Below are positions 1 to 15,140 of a DNA stretch of 62,000 nt, piece by piece. Every line of letters starts with the position of its first letter. Within the stretch, counting starts at the first letter, position 1. The stretch is from Prorocentrum cordatum (lineage: Eukaryota; Sar; Dinophyceae; Prorocentrales; Prorocentraceae). The notes under the pieces were generated by a model that saw only the letters and a program-made list of their open reading frames with translations, did not search any database and was not told where the DNA came from. The DNA is taken from positions 1 through 62,000 of the forward strand of contig CAUYUJ010019603.1 of NCBI GenBank assembly GCA_963575745.1. The letters run 5' to 3'. The translations under genes and the position numbers were made by a program.

Positions 1-22
1 TAGTAGTAATTATTAGTAGTAT

Positions 23-108
<86 letters not shown>

Positions 109-110
109 AT
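1..110. repeat. (TAG)n trinucleotide microsatellite
   Basis: A nearly pure TAG/AGT run with a few A substitutions at its left end. It continues off the left edge, so its full length is unknown. Confidence 0.95.
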
Positions 111-1045
111 GATCCTAAGCTCAACCTGACCCAACCGCATGCAGCTGCGAATGCAGCATCGTGGGTACCGCTTTCGGCGGCGCTCCCTATGAGGCCTCGA
201 AACGTGCGAGATGTGCGCCGAAATGGGAGCGCGGACGCATGCGGACCACTTCACTGGGGACTTCGGTGGAGCTCCTAAACCTCTTATGAGGCTGGCCTGG
301 ATGACGTTGACGCATGCGGACCCTGCCACTGAAGTCTTCGGTGGAGCTCCCTATGGGGCCACGAAGCGCCTCCCTGGGGCGTTGACGCATGCGGATCCTG
401 CCAATGGAGCCTTCGGCTGAGCTCCCTACGGGGCCAAGAAGCGCTGTCCTGGGTGGCGTTGACGCATGCGGCCTGTGCCACTGGAGCCTGCGGTGGAGCC
501 CCCCATGTGGCCACGAATCGCTGTCCTGGGTGTCGTTGACGCATGCGGACCCTGCCGCTGGAGCGTTCAGTGGAGCTCCCTGTTGGGCCCACGAAGCGCT
601 GTCCTGGGTGGCGTTGACGCACGCGGCCTGTGCCAGTGCAGCCTTCGGTGGAACTCCCTATGGGGCCACGAAGCGCTGTCCTGGGTGGCGTTGACGCATG
701 CGGCCTATGGCACTGGAGCCTTCGGTGGAGGTCCCTTTGTAGCCGCGAAGCGCTGGCCTGGATGGCGTTGCCGCATGCGGCTTGTGCCACTGGAACCTTC
801 GGTGGAGCTCCCTACGATGCCCCGAAACGCAGTCCTGGGTGGCGTTGACGCATGCGGACCCTGCCACTGGAGCCTTCGGTGGAGGTCCCTATGGGGCCAC
901 GAAGCGCAGTCCTGGGTGGCGTTGACGCATGCAGACCCTGCCACTGGAGCCTTCGGTGGATGTCCCTATGGGGCGACGAAGCGCTGTCCTGGGTGGCGTC
1001 GACGCATGCGGGCGGTGCCACTGGGGCCTTCGGTGAAACTCCAAG
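111..1045. repeat. Tandem array of 77-bp repeats (first unit ~90-bp type)
   Basis: The core GACGCATGCGG recurs at about 308, 384, 461, 538, 615, 692, 769, 846 and 923, a spacing of 77 bp, always followed by the CTTCGGTGGAGCTCCCTATG block and GGGCCACGAAGCGC. The first unit (about 180-290) instead carries the longer ACGTGCGAGATGTGCGCCGAAATGGG segment seen in the 90-bp units at 13.7-15.0 kb. The two arrays are therefore length variants of one superfamily. Open frames across the array arise from the repeat and are not evidence of a gene. Confidence 0.9.
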
Positions 1046-1058
1046 GCATGAGCGATTC

Positions 1059-1550
1059 TTGCCCCGGTGCCGGTGCCGGTGCCGGTGCCGGTGCCGGTGC
1101 CGGTGCCGGTGCCGGTGCCGGTGCTGCTGCCGGTGCCAGTGCCGGTGCCGGTGCCGGTGCCGGTGCCGGTGCCGGTGCCGGTGCCGGTGCCGGTGCCGGT
1201 GCCGGTGCCGGTGCCGGTGCCGGTGCCGGTGCCGGTGCCGGTGCCGGTGCCGGTGCCGGTGCCGGTGCCGGTGCCGGTGCCGGTGCTGGTGCCGGTGCCG
1301 GTGCCGGTGCCGGTGCCAGTGCCGGTGCCGGTGCGGGTGCGGTGCCGGTGCCGGTGCCGGTGCCGGTGCCGGTGCCGGTGCCGGTGCCGTGCCGGTGCCG
1401 GTGCCGGTGCCGGTGCCGGTGCCGGTGCCGGTGCCGGTGCCGGTGCCGGTGCTGGTGGCCGGTGCCGGTGGCCCGTAGCCGGTGCTGGTGCCAGTGCTGG
1501 TGCCGGTGCCGGTGCCGGTGCTGGTGCCGGTGGCCGGTGCTGGTGCGGGT
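1059..1550. repeat. (GCCGGT)n hexanucleotide satellite
   Basis: About 490 bp of GCCGGT with scattered substitutions and a few phase slips, such as GCCGTGCC near 1386. All six frames are open and read as VPVPVP, GAGAGA, RCRCRC and similar. A second block of the same hexamer lies at 3806-4176, in both cases next to copies of the 77/90-bp superfamily. Confidence 0.95.
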
Positions 1551-1599
1551 TCTTGTTTTCCCAGAACATCCTCTCCTTTTCCCTCCCGCCTCCCGCCTC

Positions 1600-5060
<3,461 letters not shown>

Positions 5061-6039
5061 TCGCGACAGGCTCTGGCGCCCGGCTGCTCGCTGCGGCAGT
5101 TGGTGCTGCGGCCGCGGGCCCCCTGGCCCTCTGCGCTAAGTGCCCATCGCTGGCAGCTCGACACCCGGCCCTACTCGCTTCGCCGCGGGCGGCGCCCAAA
5201 AACGGTAACGGCAAGTCTGCCGCCGGGCGGCGCAGGGCGCAGGGCGCGCCGCCGGCACTGCTGTCGCGGGCCCCTCCAGCCCCCGCTGCATTAGGCGCCG
5301 TGCACTGGCTGATGAACGCCCAACTCTCTCCTGGCGGCGGCCCCGGCCCCCGGCAGAAGCGCGGGCGCGCCCGCGGCTGGCGCTCTCGGGGGGGGTGCAG
5401 CCTCCGACTGCAGGTGCGGCTGCGGGGCCGCCTCTCCTGGCGGCGGGCGTGGCCGCGGTGTCCTGGGCGGCTTCGGCGTCCTCCTCCTCGAAGCTGGATT
5501 CCCCCTTCGCCGTGGGGGCGGTGGAGCTGGCGAGCTCTGTCAGACCAGGGAGGCGCCCCTCCCGGCCCCGCCGCCCCTCTCGGCGGGCGCGCGCAGTGGC
5601 CGTCCTGCTCCTGGAGGTGGCGCGGCGGCCGAAGGGCCCGCCGAACGCGCCCCCCGCAGCGCTGGCAGGCACGCGCGTGGCCGGCCCCCCCTGCGCCGAT
5701 GTGGCCACCAGCGGTGAAGGCCCCTCCCCAGGACTCGACGCCTCTCCCGCGGCGTCCGCTCCCGGCGGCGCGGGCCGTGGCCCGCCCGCGGGGCGGGGGC
5801 CCCGGGGCTCCCTCCTGCGCCGCGCATCGGAGCCGATTCCGACGGATTTCCAAGCGATATTGGCCGTCCGGACGCCCGCGGGCCCCGCGGCGTTGGCCGG
5901 GTCGACCCCGCCCGAGGTGCCGGCCAGCGATGCCGAGCAGAGCGACCTTGGGCCGCCAGAAGCCGCGCCGCCCCAGGGCGCAGCCCGAGGAGAGCTACAT
6001 GACGACACCCTCGGACCCTTCCGCGACGCGGCCAGAGGT
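5061..6039. other. GC-rich stretch, no supported gene
   Basis: Very GC-rich sequence with overlapping long open frames on both strands, including a minus frame of about 360 codons at 5136-6218. Composition is Ala/Arg/Pro/Gly-dominated and no domain is recognisable. It may be the decayed region upstream of the recombinase at 6040. Confidence 0.4.
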
Positions 6040-6980
6040 GCAGACCGCCCGCGGCACGCAGGCGCGCTGCCCGTGGCGCACCAGCCGCGCCACGCAGGCA
6101 GCGCCCCGATCGGGGGCCTGCATATTGCTTCGCGGATCTCGGGAACGCGAGGGCCCAGATGGCGTTGGAGGCGGTCGCTGACAGCACCTGCAAGGTTTAC
6201 GAGCTGGGCTGGTGGCATTGGACGCAGTTCTGTCGGATCCGAGAGCGGTCGCCCATCCTCCAGGGGGGGCGGCCACGGCGGACGAGCGTCGCAACGATGG
6301 GGACGAGCTGCTGCTGCTGCCCATCGCGCACCTGAGCGTGACCATGAAGAAGGTGCCGGGGGCGGCCAAGCCGCGCCATGTCGGCATCAAGCACCAGCGC
6401 GTGGCGATCGGAGCGGGGGGCCCGCTGGCGGGCAAGCAGCGGGCCTGGCTGGCTCTGAGGGGGCTCGCGCGTCGAAATGGCGCTCGCACGCGGAAGCTGC
6501 TCACCACGGCGCGCAAAATGAAGCTGATCTTGGCCATGTGCCGCCCAGCTGACGTGCCGGATCACGCGGCGATTTGGCAGGCGCTTGCCACCGCTTGGTT
6601 CTTCCTGATGCGAATCAGGGAGCGCGCGTGGAGCGGGGGCTGGGACCATGGCCGCTCGCCACGAATGATTTCCCATGGAGCAGACCAGATGCAGGCCGGG
6701 GCGGCGCGCAACCACCACCGCGCCAGCAAGGGGCTGCCCCCTGCGCTGGCAGCTGAGTGGTTGCAGCGGCACTTCCCGGAGCGCCTCGCGACCGAGAGGC
6801 ACCTCCGCTTCGCCGCTGGCAGGATGGGGCACCGGCGACGCGGGAGCAGCCGCGGGGGGTGCTCGAGCAGGTCGCGAGAGAGGGAGGCCTCCCAGCGGAT
6901 CGCATGCAGACCGCGAAGGGCGTGGCAGCCAGCATGGCAGGCTGCGCGTCGGCCACAGGTTGGCGAAGGCGGGCCAGCTC
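6040..6980 (+). pseudogene. Degenerate DIRS-type tyrosine recombinase
   Basis: Remains of a tyrosine recombinase of the kind carried by DIRS-like retroelements, which would catalyse integration through a tyrosine intermediate. An N-terminal core-binding segment is readable in one frame from about 6159 (KVYELGWWHWTQFCRI). The next segment continues in a second frame from about 6290 (LAHLSVTMKK, LAGKQRAWLALRGLARR, then AAIWQALATAWFFLMRIRE). A C-terminal part (ARNHHRAS, EWLQRHFPERL) follows, and a third frame carries RWQDGAPATREQ and EGGLPADRM. The HxxR catalytic box expected after PADRM is not recognisable. At least two frameshifts and an internal shortening show that this is a pseudogene. Family assignment rests on remembered similarity, not a search. 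Confidence 0.65.
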
Positions 6981-7132
6981 GAGCCGCGCCACGGGGGGAC
7001 AAGGTCAAACCTCGGGGCGAGCCCGCGGGGCGGGGCCGCGACAGCGATGGCGTGGGGGCCTCCTGGCCTTGCCCAGCGGGCCGCCACGGGTCGCGGACGG
7101 GGGGCCCGTCGTCGTCGTAGAAGGGGGCCGCC

Positions 7133-9098
7133 TTAGCAGGGATGGCTGCTCGCTTCCGCTGGACACCCCTCCTGCCGCTCGGCTCCTCCGGCGAAGGGGG
7201 TTCGCAAAACGCGGCGTTCAGCGCCTCGGAGAGCTCGCGCATGGGCGCCGTGATCGGGGCCCAAATGTCCGGCGGCAGCTGCCCGTCTCTGAAGCTCAGC
7301 GCGGCCGCCGCGTTGCTGCGGCGCTGCTCCGCGGGCCCCATCTGGGCTCTCCTCTGGGGCGCACCGTTGCAGCTGCATAGGCAGCTCGTCCCTGGGGTAT
7401 GCCCAGCGGTCGCCTCGCAAGCCCAACGGGTCAGCTCCCGCGGCTTCGACCCACTCGTTGGCGTAACAAGTGTGGCGGTAATCGTAGATCCAATCGTCCG
7501 GCACCTCCGGCATGCACTTTGCCCTCAGGGTGTCCCGGAACGCCTGCGCTGTGATGCCGTTATCGGGAAGATCGATCTAGGCCCAATTCGGGATCACCCT
7601 GTCCCCGTTGTTGTCCGCTATAGGCTGGCGCGGGATGGCGCCAGCGCCGCGCGCCTTGGGCCCCCCCCCGCTCGGTGTCGTATTCCCGCTGGGCCGGCAG
7701 CGCAAACGGGGGGGGGCCTCCTGCGTGCGTCGCGAGCCACCCCGCCGCCACGGGGGGCGCGCTCGCGGCGCGGCCAGACAGCAGGACTCGGGCGGCGCGG
7801 CGCCCCCTCCTCAGCTCTGCCTGGGTGCCTGGCGGTGGCGTCGGCTCGCTCTCCTGCTTCTGCTAGCGCGGGCCGGCATCGGCAGCGCGGCTGGCTCCTG
7901 GGGCGGGGTGCGCGAGAGGCCCCTCGGCCCTGGCGCGACGGTGGCTGCCTGGGGGGGCCTCTCCTTTGGCCGCCCACGTGTAGTGCGCCGCGAGCTCAAG
8001 GCGCAGCGCAGCCTGCCCTGCCTCCTCCATCTTGGCGTGATAGCGCCGAGCCCGGGCCTCGTGGACTAGCGGTCGGGCCTCGCGCCGATGCTCGGGGCGC
8101 CTCGTGGTTTCGGGCGCCTGCGGGAAGGGTGGAGGGCGCGTCCCATCGCTGGAAGACGAGCTCCCGCGCTGGTCGACGGCCTCGTCCTCCGAGGCCGCTG
8201 CAGTCGCCCCTCTGCCTCGCGGCGCCAGCGCCGCCGGCTGCTCGCTGTGGGCTCCTCGGCCTTGGCTGCGCAGGCGGGGTCGGGGCTCCTCCCGCAATGC
8301 TTGCAATGCCTCGCTTCTCCCAGCGCCAGCCGGGCGGCCTCGTCCCCTCGCGCTGCCGGGTCTCGGCTATTGTACTTGTTGCAGCGCTGGCCTGCCTGGG
8401 CCCCGGCGGCCGTCGAATCGCGGTGGGCCAATTGCCAGCGCCCCTCCTCCCGGCACCTTGCCCGCGGCGCCGCGGGCGGGGGGGGGTGCTGACTCCGGCT
8501 GCTGGCCCAGCGGCGGCGGTGGGAATTGAGGCGCCCGTTCTGCGGGCGGGTTCGCGGTCGGCTCGCCCCGCGGTTGGGATGCGGCCCTAAGGCCTCGGCC
8601 CTCTCGGGCGGGGGAGGGTGCCAATCTCCCTGCTTCTCGTCCTCGGAGTTTACAGCTCCGGCGTGGCCGGCCGTCGGCTCTGGCGTGACCTCGAGGCGGG
8701 CCGCTCTCGATCGCTCTGGGCGCCCCTGCAGCTGGGCGTCCATCTCCTCTTGCCTCTCGCCTTCCTTTGGGCGGCGGCGGCGGCGGACGCTGGCGCGCGG
8801 GGCAGCGACCTGCAGCGGCTCGGGCTGGGCCAGCGCGGCTGCGATCGCAGCCTGCGCGTTCCCCTCGAGCAGAAGCGTGGGGGTCGGGCCGTTGATCCCG
8901 CTGGCCACCTTCTTGGCGCCGCCTGCTGCGTCTCGTCAGTGCCCCGCTGGGCGTGACAGGCCCTCCGCTGGCCTCGCAATGGCTCGGGGTTCCAGCTTGA
9001 ACGCGCCCTGCTCTCCCGTTATCCAGCACTCTGGGGCGACTCAGTGGGCGGCCGTCGGTAGGGCTAAAACGCGCATCTGGCCCGAATGCGTGAGCCAC
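7133..9098 (-). pseudogene. Possible gag-like remnant, low complexity
   Basis: Minus-strand coding-like segments in several frames converge tail-to-tail on the recombinase. They include an acidic/aromatic patch near 7500 (DDWIYDYRHTCYANEWVE), a charged segment near 8000 (EARARRYHAKMEEAGQAALR) and a Cys/His-containing patch near 8300 (RHCKHCGRSPDPACAAK) that could be a decayed zinc knuckle. The remainder is Arg/Ala/Pro-rich. No single frame is long or convincing, and the GC content makes spurious open frames likely. It could be gag of the same or another retroelement. Confidence 0.3.
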
Positions 9099-9300
9099 TC
9101 CTTGGCCGGCGGCGCGTCGCCTCGATGGGCCAAGAACATTTTTTTGTTCGTTTGTTTTTTACCTAACAGCTCTTGCTGATAGGTTTTTAGTGATCTCAAA
9201 AGAAAGCATCAGGACTCCTCAGGGGGGTCTGGGCGGGTGCCGGGGAGGAGAACTGGGAACAGAACCGGGAACAGAGCCGGGCTCGCTTTTCGCCAACAAT
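9099..9300. other. No gene seen; T-rich patch
   Basis: A T-rich patch (ATTTTTTTGTTCGTTTG at about 9140-9165) breaks the GC-rich composition. Short AGAACCGGGAACAGAGCC direct repeats lie just before the 73-bp array. Confidence 0.4.
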
Positions 9301-9570
9301 CATACACTTCGTGCTCTTCGACCTCCCAGAACTCCATTCCCGGGCCACATTCTGGATGCCCGGAGCCAACTGTAGGCCACTTCGTGCTCTTCGACTTCCC
9401 AGAACCCCATTCCGGGGCCACATTTTGGATACCCGGAGCCAGCTGTAGGCCACTTCGTGCTCTTGGACTTCCCAGAACACAATTCCTGGGCCACATTTTG
9501 AATGCCCGGAGCCAACTGTAAGCCACTTCGTGCTCTTCCACTTCCCAGAACTCCACTCTCGGGCCACTGT
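9301..9570. repeat. 73-bp tandem repeat, four copies
   Basis: GTGCTCTTCGACTTCCCAGA or a close variant starts at 9311, 9384, 9457 and 9530, an exact 73-bp spacing. Each unit carries GGGCCACATTTTGGAT, CCCGGAGCCAACTGTA and GGCCACTTC. The fourth copy breaks into a short TGCTGCTAGTGTAGC region. Confidence 0.95.
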
Positions 9571-9671
9571 TGCTGCTGCTAGTGTAGCTATTGCTATTGC
9601 AACTACTGGCAGTGCCACTGCGACTGCCGCTGGTGTTGCCACTGCGACTGCCACTGCGAATCCGCATGCCA
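9571..9671. other. Short ACTGCGACTGCC-type low complexity
   Basis: Degenerate 12-bp GCCACTGCGACT units bridge the 73-bp array and the GAGGCT array. Confidence 0.6.
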
Positions 9672-10275
9672 GGCTGAGGCTGAGGCAGGCTGAGGCTGAG
9701 GCCGAGGCCGACGGCAGACTGAGGCTGAAGCTGAAGCAGGCTGAGGCAGAGGCAGGCTGAGGCTGAGGCTGAGGCTGAGGCTGAGGCAGGCTGCTGAGGC
9801 AGGCTGAGGCTGAGGCTGAGGCTGAGGCTGAGGCTGAGCAGCTGAGGCTGAGGCAGGCTGAGGCTGAGGCTGGCTGAAGGCAGACTGAGGCTGAGGCTGA
9901 AGCAGGCTGAGGCTGAGGCTGAGGCTGAGGCCTGAGGCTGAGGCTGAGGCTGAGGCTGAGGCTGAGGCTGAGGCTGATGAGGCTGGCTGAGGCTGAGGCT
10001 GAGGCAGCTGGCTGAGGCTGAGGCTGAGGCTGAAAGGCAGGCTGAGGCTGAGGCTGAGGCAGGCTGAGGCTGAGCAGGCTGAAGGCTGAGGCTGAGGCTG
10101 AAGCAGGCTGAGGCTGAGGCTGAGGCAGAGGCAGGCTGAGGCTGAGGCTGAGGCAGGCTGAGGCTGAGGCAGGCTGAGGCTGAGGCTGAGGCTCATGCAG
10201 GCTGAGGCTTAGGCAGGCGGAGGCTGAGGCCGAGGCTGAAGGCAGACTGAGGCTGAGGCTGAAGCAGGCTGAGCA
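9672..10275. repeat. (GAGGCT)n hexanucleotide satellite
   Basis: About 600 bp of GAGGCT with frequent GAGGCAGGCT variants. Open frames in it read as simple Leu/Ser or Glu/Ala repeats. Confidence 0.95.
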
Positions 10276-10280
10276 TTTTT

Positions 10281-10505
10281 GTCAGTACCCCCGTCGGGGC
10301 CACGATCCTCGTGAGGGGTGTCGAATTTTAGCCCTCCCAGGGATAGAAAAAGGACCCTCTGACCACCCGCGAAACCCCCTCTCCAGGTCCAGGGGGAGGG
10401 GGTAGGGGGAGGGGTAAACCCCTCCCCGAAAGGGAAGAAAGGGGGTTGAGAACAGAGAGAGCTCGCTAAACCACTCACGCCCAAAGGGCTGGTGGGATTT
10501 TTGGA
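10281..10505 (-). mobile_element. ~220-bp dispersed element, copy 1 (reverse)
   Basis: Read on the minus strand it begins CCAGCCCTTTGGGCGTGAGT and continues through TTCGGGGAGGGGTTTACCCC and CCTGGAGAGGG to ACACCCCTCACGAGGAT and CCCCGACGGGGG. The same order is found on the plus strand at 34638-34852 at high similarity, and in part at 56455-56590. It has no coding capacity, so it may be a non-autonomous element. No terminal inverted repeat or target duplication is obvious by eye. Confidence 0.75.
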
Positions 10506-11059
10506 AGCGGGGGGGCCTTCCCCCCCGTCGGGCTCCGCGCGCCAGCGCCGCCTTGGCCATGGCGTCGGTCGCGGCCTTGACCAGGGCGGCGGCGTGCGCG
10601 CCCGACGCGCGGCGGCCGCCCATGCTGCTTCCTCTCTGGCGCCCCGTCCAGGACTGCGTGCTGGTGGATGGCGCTCCGTCGTGGGCAATGGGCGTCCGCC
10701 TGGATCAGCTCCTTCACGCAAGTGGCCAACCAAGGTCCGCTTGCGGTAGCTGGGGGCGGCCGCTGCATCCCCCTCGCTCGCCTCGGCCGCTGGCGCAGCG
10801 TCCGGTAGGGCCCCCGAGGCGTGGGGGCCCATGTCCGGCGGCGCGAAGAGAACGTCCGCCCGCGCCGGCACTCGCCGCCAGTAGCGGAGCTCGAAAGCGG
10901 CCGGGTAATGGCCGTCGGGCCGCTGCTGAGCGACCGCGCCCTTCCGAAATGAAGCGAACTTCTACTCGCAGGGCTTTCCCACGGCCTCGCAACAATGCTT
11001 CCAAAACATAGGCCTCGCAAAACACCCCCAACGCTCATCAACGCCCCGCAAGACGGTCT
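10506..11059. other. GC-rich stretch, no gene supported
   Basis: Overlapping open frames on both strands with Arg/Ala/Pro-rich composition and no domain recognised. Confidence 0.4.
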
Positions 11060-11290
11060 GAACCATCCTATGTCCTAGGACCCCCAAGGCCTGCCAACAC
11101 ATCCCGACACTTCAAACATTCCGCAGGCCCCCAAGAACTTTCCCACGGCCGCGGAATCCGCGTCTGCACCTCCACGGCGGTTCCAGGCGCCCAAGAAGGT
11201 CTCACCGAACCCCCCAGACAACCAGCACATGGTAAAACGAACGGTAAAACACTCAAGTATAATTGTCGGTTTCATTTATTCGCTTGGAAA
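11060..11290. repeat. Degenerate CCAAGA(A/G)G-type repeat
   Basis: Irregular units around CCCCCAAGAAC, CCCCAAGGCC and GCGCCCAAGAAGG. They resemble the CCCAAGAGGCC family at 18.0-18.6, 26.6-26.8, 35.0-35.3 and 44.3-45.5 kb. Confidence 0.5.
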
Positions 11291-13664
11291 CTGGTCGGCC
11301 CAATACAACCCCAAGACGGTCTCGGATAACCCAGACAAGCGCCAATAGAGTTATCCTAAATGCCCACTATGGCCCCGCTGGTGCTCAAGACGGCCACCGT
11401 GGGGGAGGAGTGGGGGTGCGACACGCCCGCGCACATGGTTTGTCAATCCACGTTCTTGCTGATTCAATATACATTGTTGTATCCTTTGAACGGGCAGTTT
11501 CATCTCTTCCTTTCCTTCTTCTGTCCGTTGTTCAGTGCGAAGCGTCATCCTGTCGACTGGAGGCCGTTTGCTATACTGTCTGGCGGTGGCTGTGGTGGGA
11601 GCTCGATGCGTGACCGAAGCTGTGTGTATGTATGTGTGTATGTATATATGTATGTATATATGCATGTATATATATATACCTGTGTTCATACACATTACTT
11701 TCTCTCTGGTTAGTCTTCATGCCGAGAATCATGCCTTGAGCACCCGGAAACCTGTCATTTGCTTCACATCGCAACGATCACATACCGGCGCTGAATTCTT
11801 TGCCTTCGAACCTGGCCTCGACATGGACGGCCAACGATGGCATTGAAAGGCCCCCCAGAGAACCTACGGCCCCCCCCGCCAAATGCCCAAGACGGCCTAA
11901 TAAAGAAGTCGCCAAGAGGGCCCCGCAACTACTTCCCGATGCCCTTGGAGGCGCCAGGATACGCCAAATTGGGCTTTTCGGTCGCAAAAAGGGGAAGAGG
12001 CGGTGACTCGCTGGAGGCGTTCCCGGTGAAAGCAAGTCCAGCTCAGTGAAATGTCCAACCTTGCACATCTCTGTGTAACTCAGGGAGCGTGCCTCTTCTC
12101 ATGGGGCACGAGGTGGGTGAGGGCAATGCCGATATGGGGTGTGGGAGGCCGCATGCGCCAGCCCCGACTTGGGAATGGGCTCCTTGTGGTCAGCATGGGT
12201 CTGGGAGGCCGCATCAGTGGGCATGTGGGCATTACGGGCAGCAGCAGCGCAACAACATCACAAACACTTGCAACAACACAAACATCCCAACTAATCACAC
12301 CAACGTGTCAATCACACAACAAACGAGGACACCGCATTAACCGCGAAAGATGACAAAAAACGCAAGAGAGAAACGGAAACGGTAGAACACGACGCGAACC
12401 ACCATATAGCAAACCAAGACAACGCAACGCACACGCCAATATGATATACAATGCAACTTTGCTTTCTTGCTCGCCTTCCTTTCTTCTTCCTTGCATTGCA
12501 TTGTTTCCCCGCGTTACCCTCTACCTGTGTCGGAACGGAATTATGTAAACTGGCGTGCGAAAACTGGTGGGCACTCACGGAATAACAACACTCCGCCGGC
12601 AGACTGTCAGAGAGGATATAAAGAGCCGACATCGGCAGAAATTGAAATGTGACGACGTAGAACAACGAATGATGCAATCACTTGTGCGAACGATCATGTG
12701 GAATTGTCCCATCGAGCTCCAGCAATGTCTATGGTATCACCTGTGAACCTGTGGAGAACATGTCTAACTGCACGTCTAAATGTGCGGAATCGTACGTACC
12801 GAAATTACATAAGTACTACATTATTGATCTTGTAACGTCCCCAACCATCTCAACCACAATGAGAACGAGCGCCCCCAGACACAGACAATTGCGCCATGTA
12901 TGGATTCACACCTGCTCACACTGCGCTGGCGCCTTGTTTACCCATGCCAGTGGATGTCTCCTGTCGCTCACCGGAAGCCCAGTGCGTGCTTCTTCACATG
13001 CGCGCACTAGGCACTAGGTCGGCCTGGCGGTTCCAAAGTGGGTCCGTGTCGTCTTGCCCGCTTGCCACGTGTATCTGCACATTCACATCAAACGTACAAG
13101 CCTCCGACCTATTTTCGCATGCAAGAATCATAACACTCATTACGACTCGAATCGCTGAATCAACACGCGCTGTGGAATCGAGCAGCTAAGTCTGTCACAT
13201 CCATGGGCGTCCTTCCCATCCTCGACAATAATGCGTGATTATTATGCGCGAGGTGCCGCACGGCGAATTTGACTGCTCTCTTTTACGTGGCCATGCGCCA
13301 ATTAAACCATGGCAGGGCAACATGGACACATGCCGCAAATCAAATCTATCATATCCGGATATCGTTTCGGGGCCGTTGCGGAACGTTGGCAAAACACATG
13401 TTTGTCGTGGTGTCGGCCGAACTCTTTTCCCCCAGCGGGAACGGAATCATGTACATGTAACGGATGCGAGACTTCGTGTGGGGTACGTCTGGACATGCCG
13501 ACGACCATGCCCCACGACCCGAGAAACGGCGATGCTTAGTTATCTGCTTCACGATATATACATGAGCATGCATAAGCTGCGCTTTTTTTACCCGCGCGTG
13601 AAAATTATCCTGGCGAAGGACCCAACCATATGCAATTGTGAAAACTGCAATTGTGAATATCTTC
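11291..13664. other. Unique sequence, no gene recognised
   Basis: This 2.4 kb is of more balanced base composition. It holds a TGTATG/TATATA microsatellite at about 11625-11690 and no open frame with recognisable protein character. It may be intergenic or intronic. Confidence 0.5.
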
Positions 13665-15010
13665 TCGGTGGAGCCCCCTACGGGGCCACGAAACGTACGA
13701 GGGGTGTGCCGAAATGGGTGTGCGGGACGCATGCGGGCACACCCACTGGGGCCTTCGGTGGAGCTCTCTATGGGGCCACGAAACGTGTGAGGGGTGTGCC
13801 GGAATGGGTGTGCGGGACGCATGCGGGCACACCCACTGGGACCTTCGGCGGAGCTCCCTATGGGGCCACGGAATGCGTGAGGGGCTTGCCGAAATGGGTG
13901 TGGCTGACGCATGCGGGCGCGGGCACTGGGGCCTTCGGCGGAGCTCCCTATGGGGCCACGAAACGTGTGAGGGGTGTGCCGAATGGGTGGGTGCGCATGC
14001 GCGGGCGCGGGCACTGGGGCCTTCGGTGGAGCTCCCTATGGAGCCACGAAACGTGTGAGGGTGTGCCGACTTGGGTGTGGGTGACGCATGCGGGGGCACT
14101 GGGGCCTTCGGTGGAGCTCCCTATGGAGCCACGAAACGTGTGAGGGGTCCCTATGTGCCGAAATGGGTGTGGGTGGCGCATGTGGGCGCAGCTGCCATGT
14201 GAGGGGTGTGCCGAAATGGGTGTGGCTGACGCATGCGGGCGCGGGCACTGGGGCCTTCGGTGGAGCTCCCTATGGAGCCACGAAACGTGTGAGGGGTGTG
14301 CCGAAATGGGTGTGGGTGACGCATGCGGGCGCGGGCACTGGGGCCTTCGGTGGAGCTCCCTATGGAGCCACGAAACGTGTGAGGGGTGTGCCGAAATGGG
14401 TGTGGGTGACGCATGCGGGCGCGGGCACTGGGGCCTTCGGTGGAGCTCCCTATGGAGCCACGAAACGTGTGAGGGGTGTGCCGAAATGGGTGTGGGTGAC
14501 GCATGCGGGCGCGGGCACTGGGGCCTTCGGTGGAGCTCCCTATGGAGCCACGAAACGTGTGAGGGGTGTGCCGAAATGGGTGTGGGTGACGCATGCGGGC
14601 GCGGGCACTGGGGCCTTCGGTGGAGCTCCCTATGGAGCCACGAAACGTGTGAGGGGTGTGCCGAAATGGGTGTGGGTGACGCATGCGGGCGCGGGCACTG
14701 GGGCCTTCGGTGGAGCTCCCTATGGAGCCACGAAACGTGTGAGGGGTGTGCCGAAATGGGTGTGGGTGACGCATGCGGCGCGGGCACTGGGGCCTTCGGT
14801 GGAGCTCCCTATGGAGCCACGAAACGTGTGAGGGGTGTGCCGAAATGGGTGTGGGTGACGCATGCGGGCGCGGGCACTGGGGCCTTCGGTGGAGCTCCCT
14901 ATGGAGCCACGAAACGTGTGAGGGGTGTGCCGACTTGGGTGTGGGTGACGCATGCGGGCGCGGGCACTGGGGCCTTCGGTGGAGCTCCCTATGGGGCTAC
15001 GAAACGCTGT
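13665..15010. repeat. 90-bp tandem repeat array, about 15 copies
   Basis: GCCACGAAACGTGTGAGGGG recurs every 90 bp, for example at about 14281, 14371, 14461, 14551, 14641 and 14731. Those central units are nearly identical; the edges (13.7-14.2 kb) are diverged, with a few 82-87-bp units. Because 90 is divisible by three, the array is open in frame and reads as a 30-residue Gly/Ala/Trp-rich peptide repeat. The core GACGCATGCGG and CTTCGGTGGAGCTCCCTATG are shared with the array at 111-1045. Confidence 0.95.
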
Positions 15011-15140
15011 ACTGGGTGGGTGAAACGCAGGGAAGAGGGGGAGGAGGGAGGGGGCAGCGGGAGGAGGAGGAGGAGGAGTGAACGCGGGGCGCTGTCTCTT
15101 CAAAACGAGGACCCAACACCACAGGATGGTTGGGAAAAAA
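15011..15140. repeat. Terminal module of the 77/90-bp family, second copy
   Basis: GTGAAACGCAGGGAAGAGGG, a GGAGG-rich tract, then GGGCGCTGTCTCTTCAAAAC and GGTTGGGAAAAAA match the tail at about 4330-4470. Two separate arrays end in the same non-repeated segment. Confidence 0.85.

Noticed and set aside
5136-6218. 360-codon minus frame with an acidic patch
   Set aside because: GC-rich DNA gives long frames on both strands here; composition is Ala/Arg/Pro/Gly and no domain is recognisable.
9301-9570. CRISPR-like look of the regular 73-bp array (and of the 77- and 90-bp arrays)
   Set aside because: The whole unit is conserved with no variable spacers, no cas genes are near and the genome is eukaryotic.
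11370-11390. Plus-strand sequence ending GGTGCTCAAG as a possible leader relic
   Set aside because: Only the last seven or so bases match well; the 5' half is unlike the leader.
13665-15010. 30-residue peptide repeat protein encoded by the 90-bp array
   Set aside because: The frame is open only because the unit is a multiple of three; several frames are open, and related 77-bp units, not a multiple of three, show no frame maintenance.
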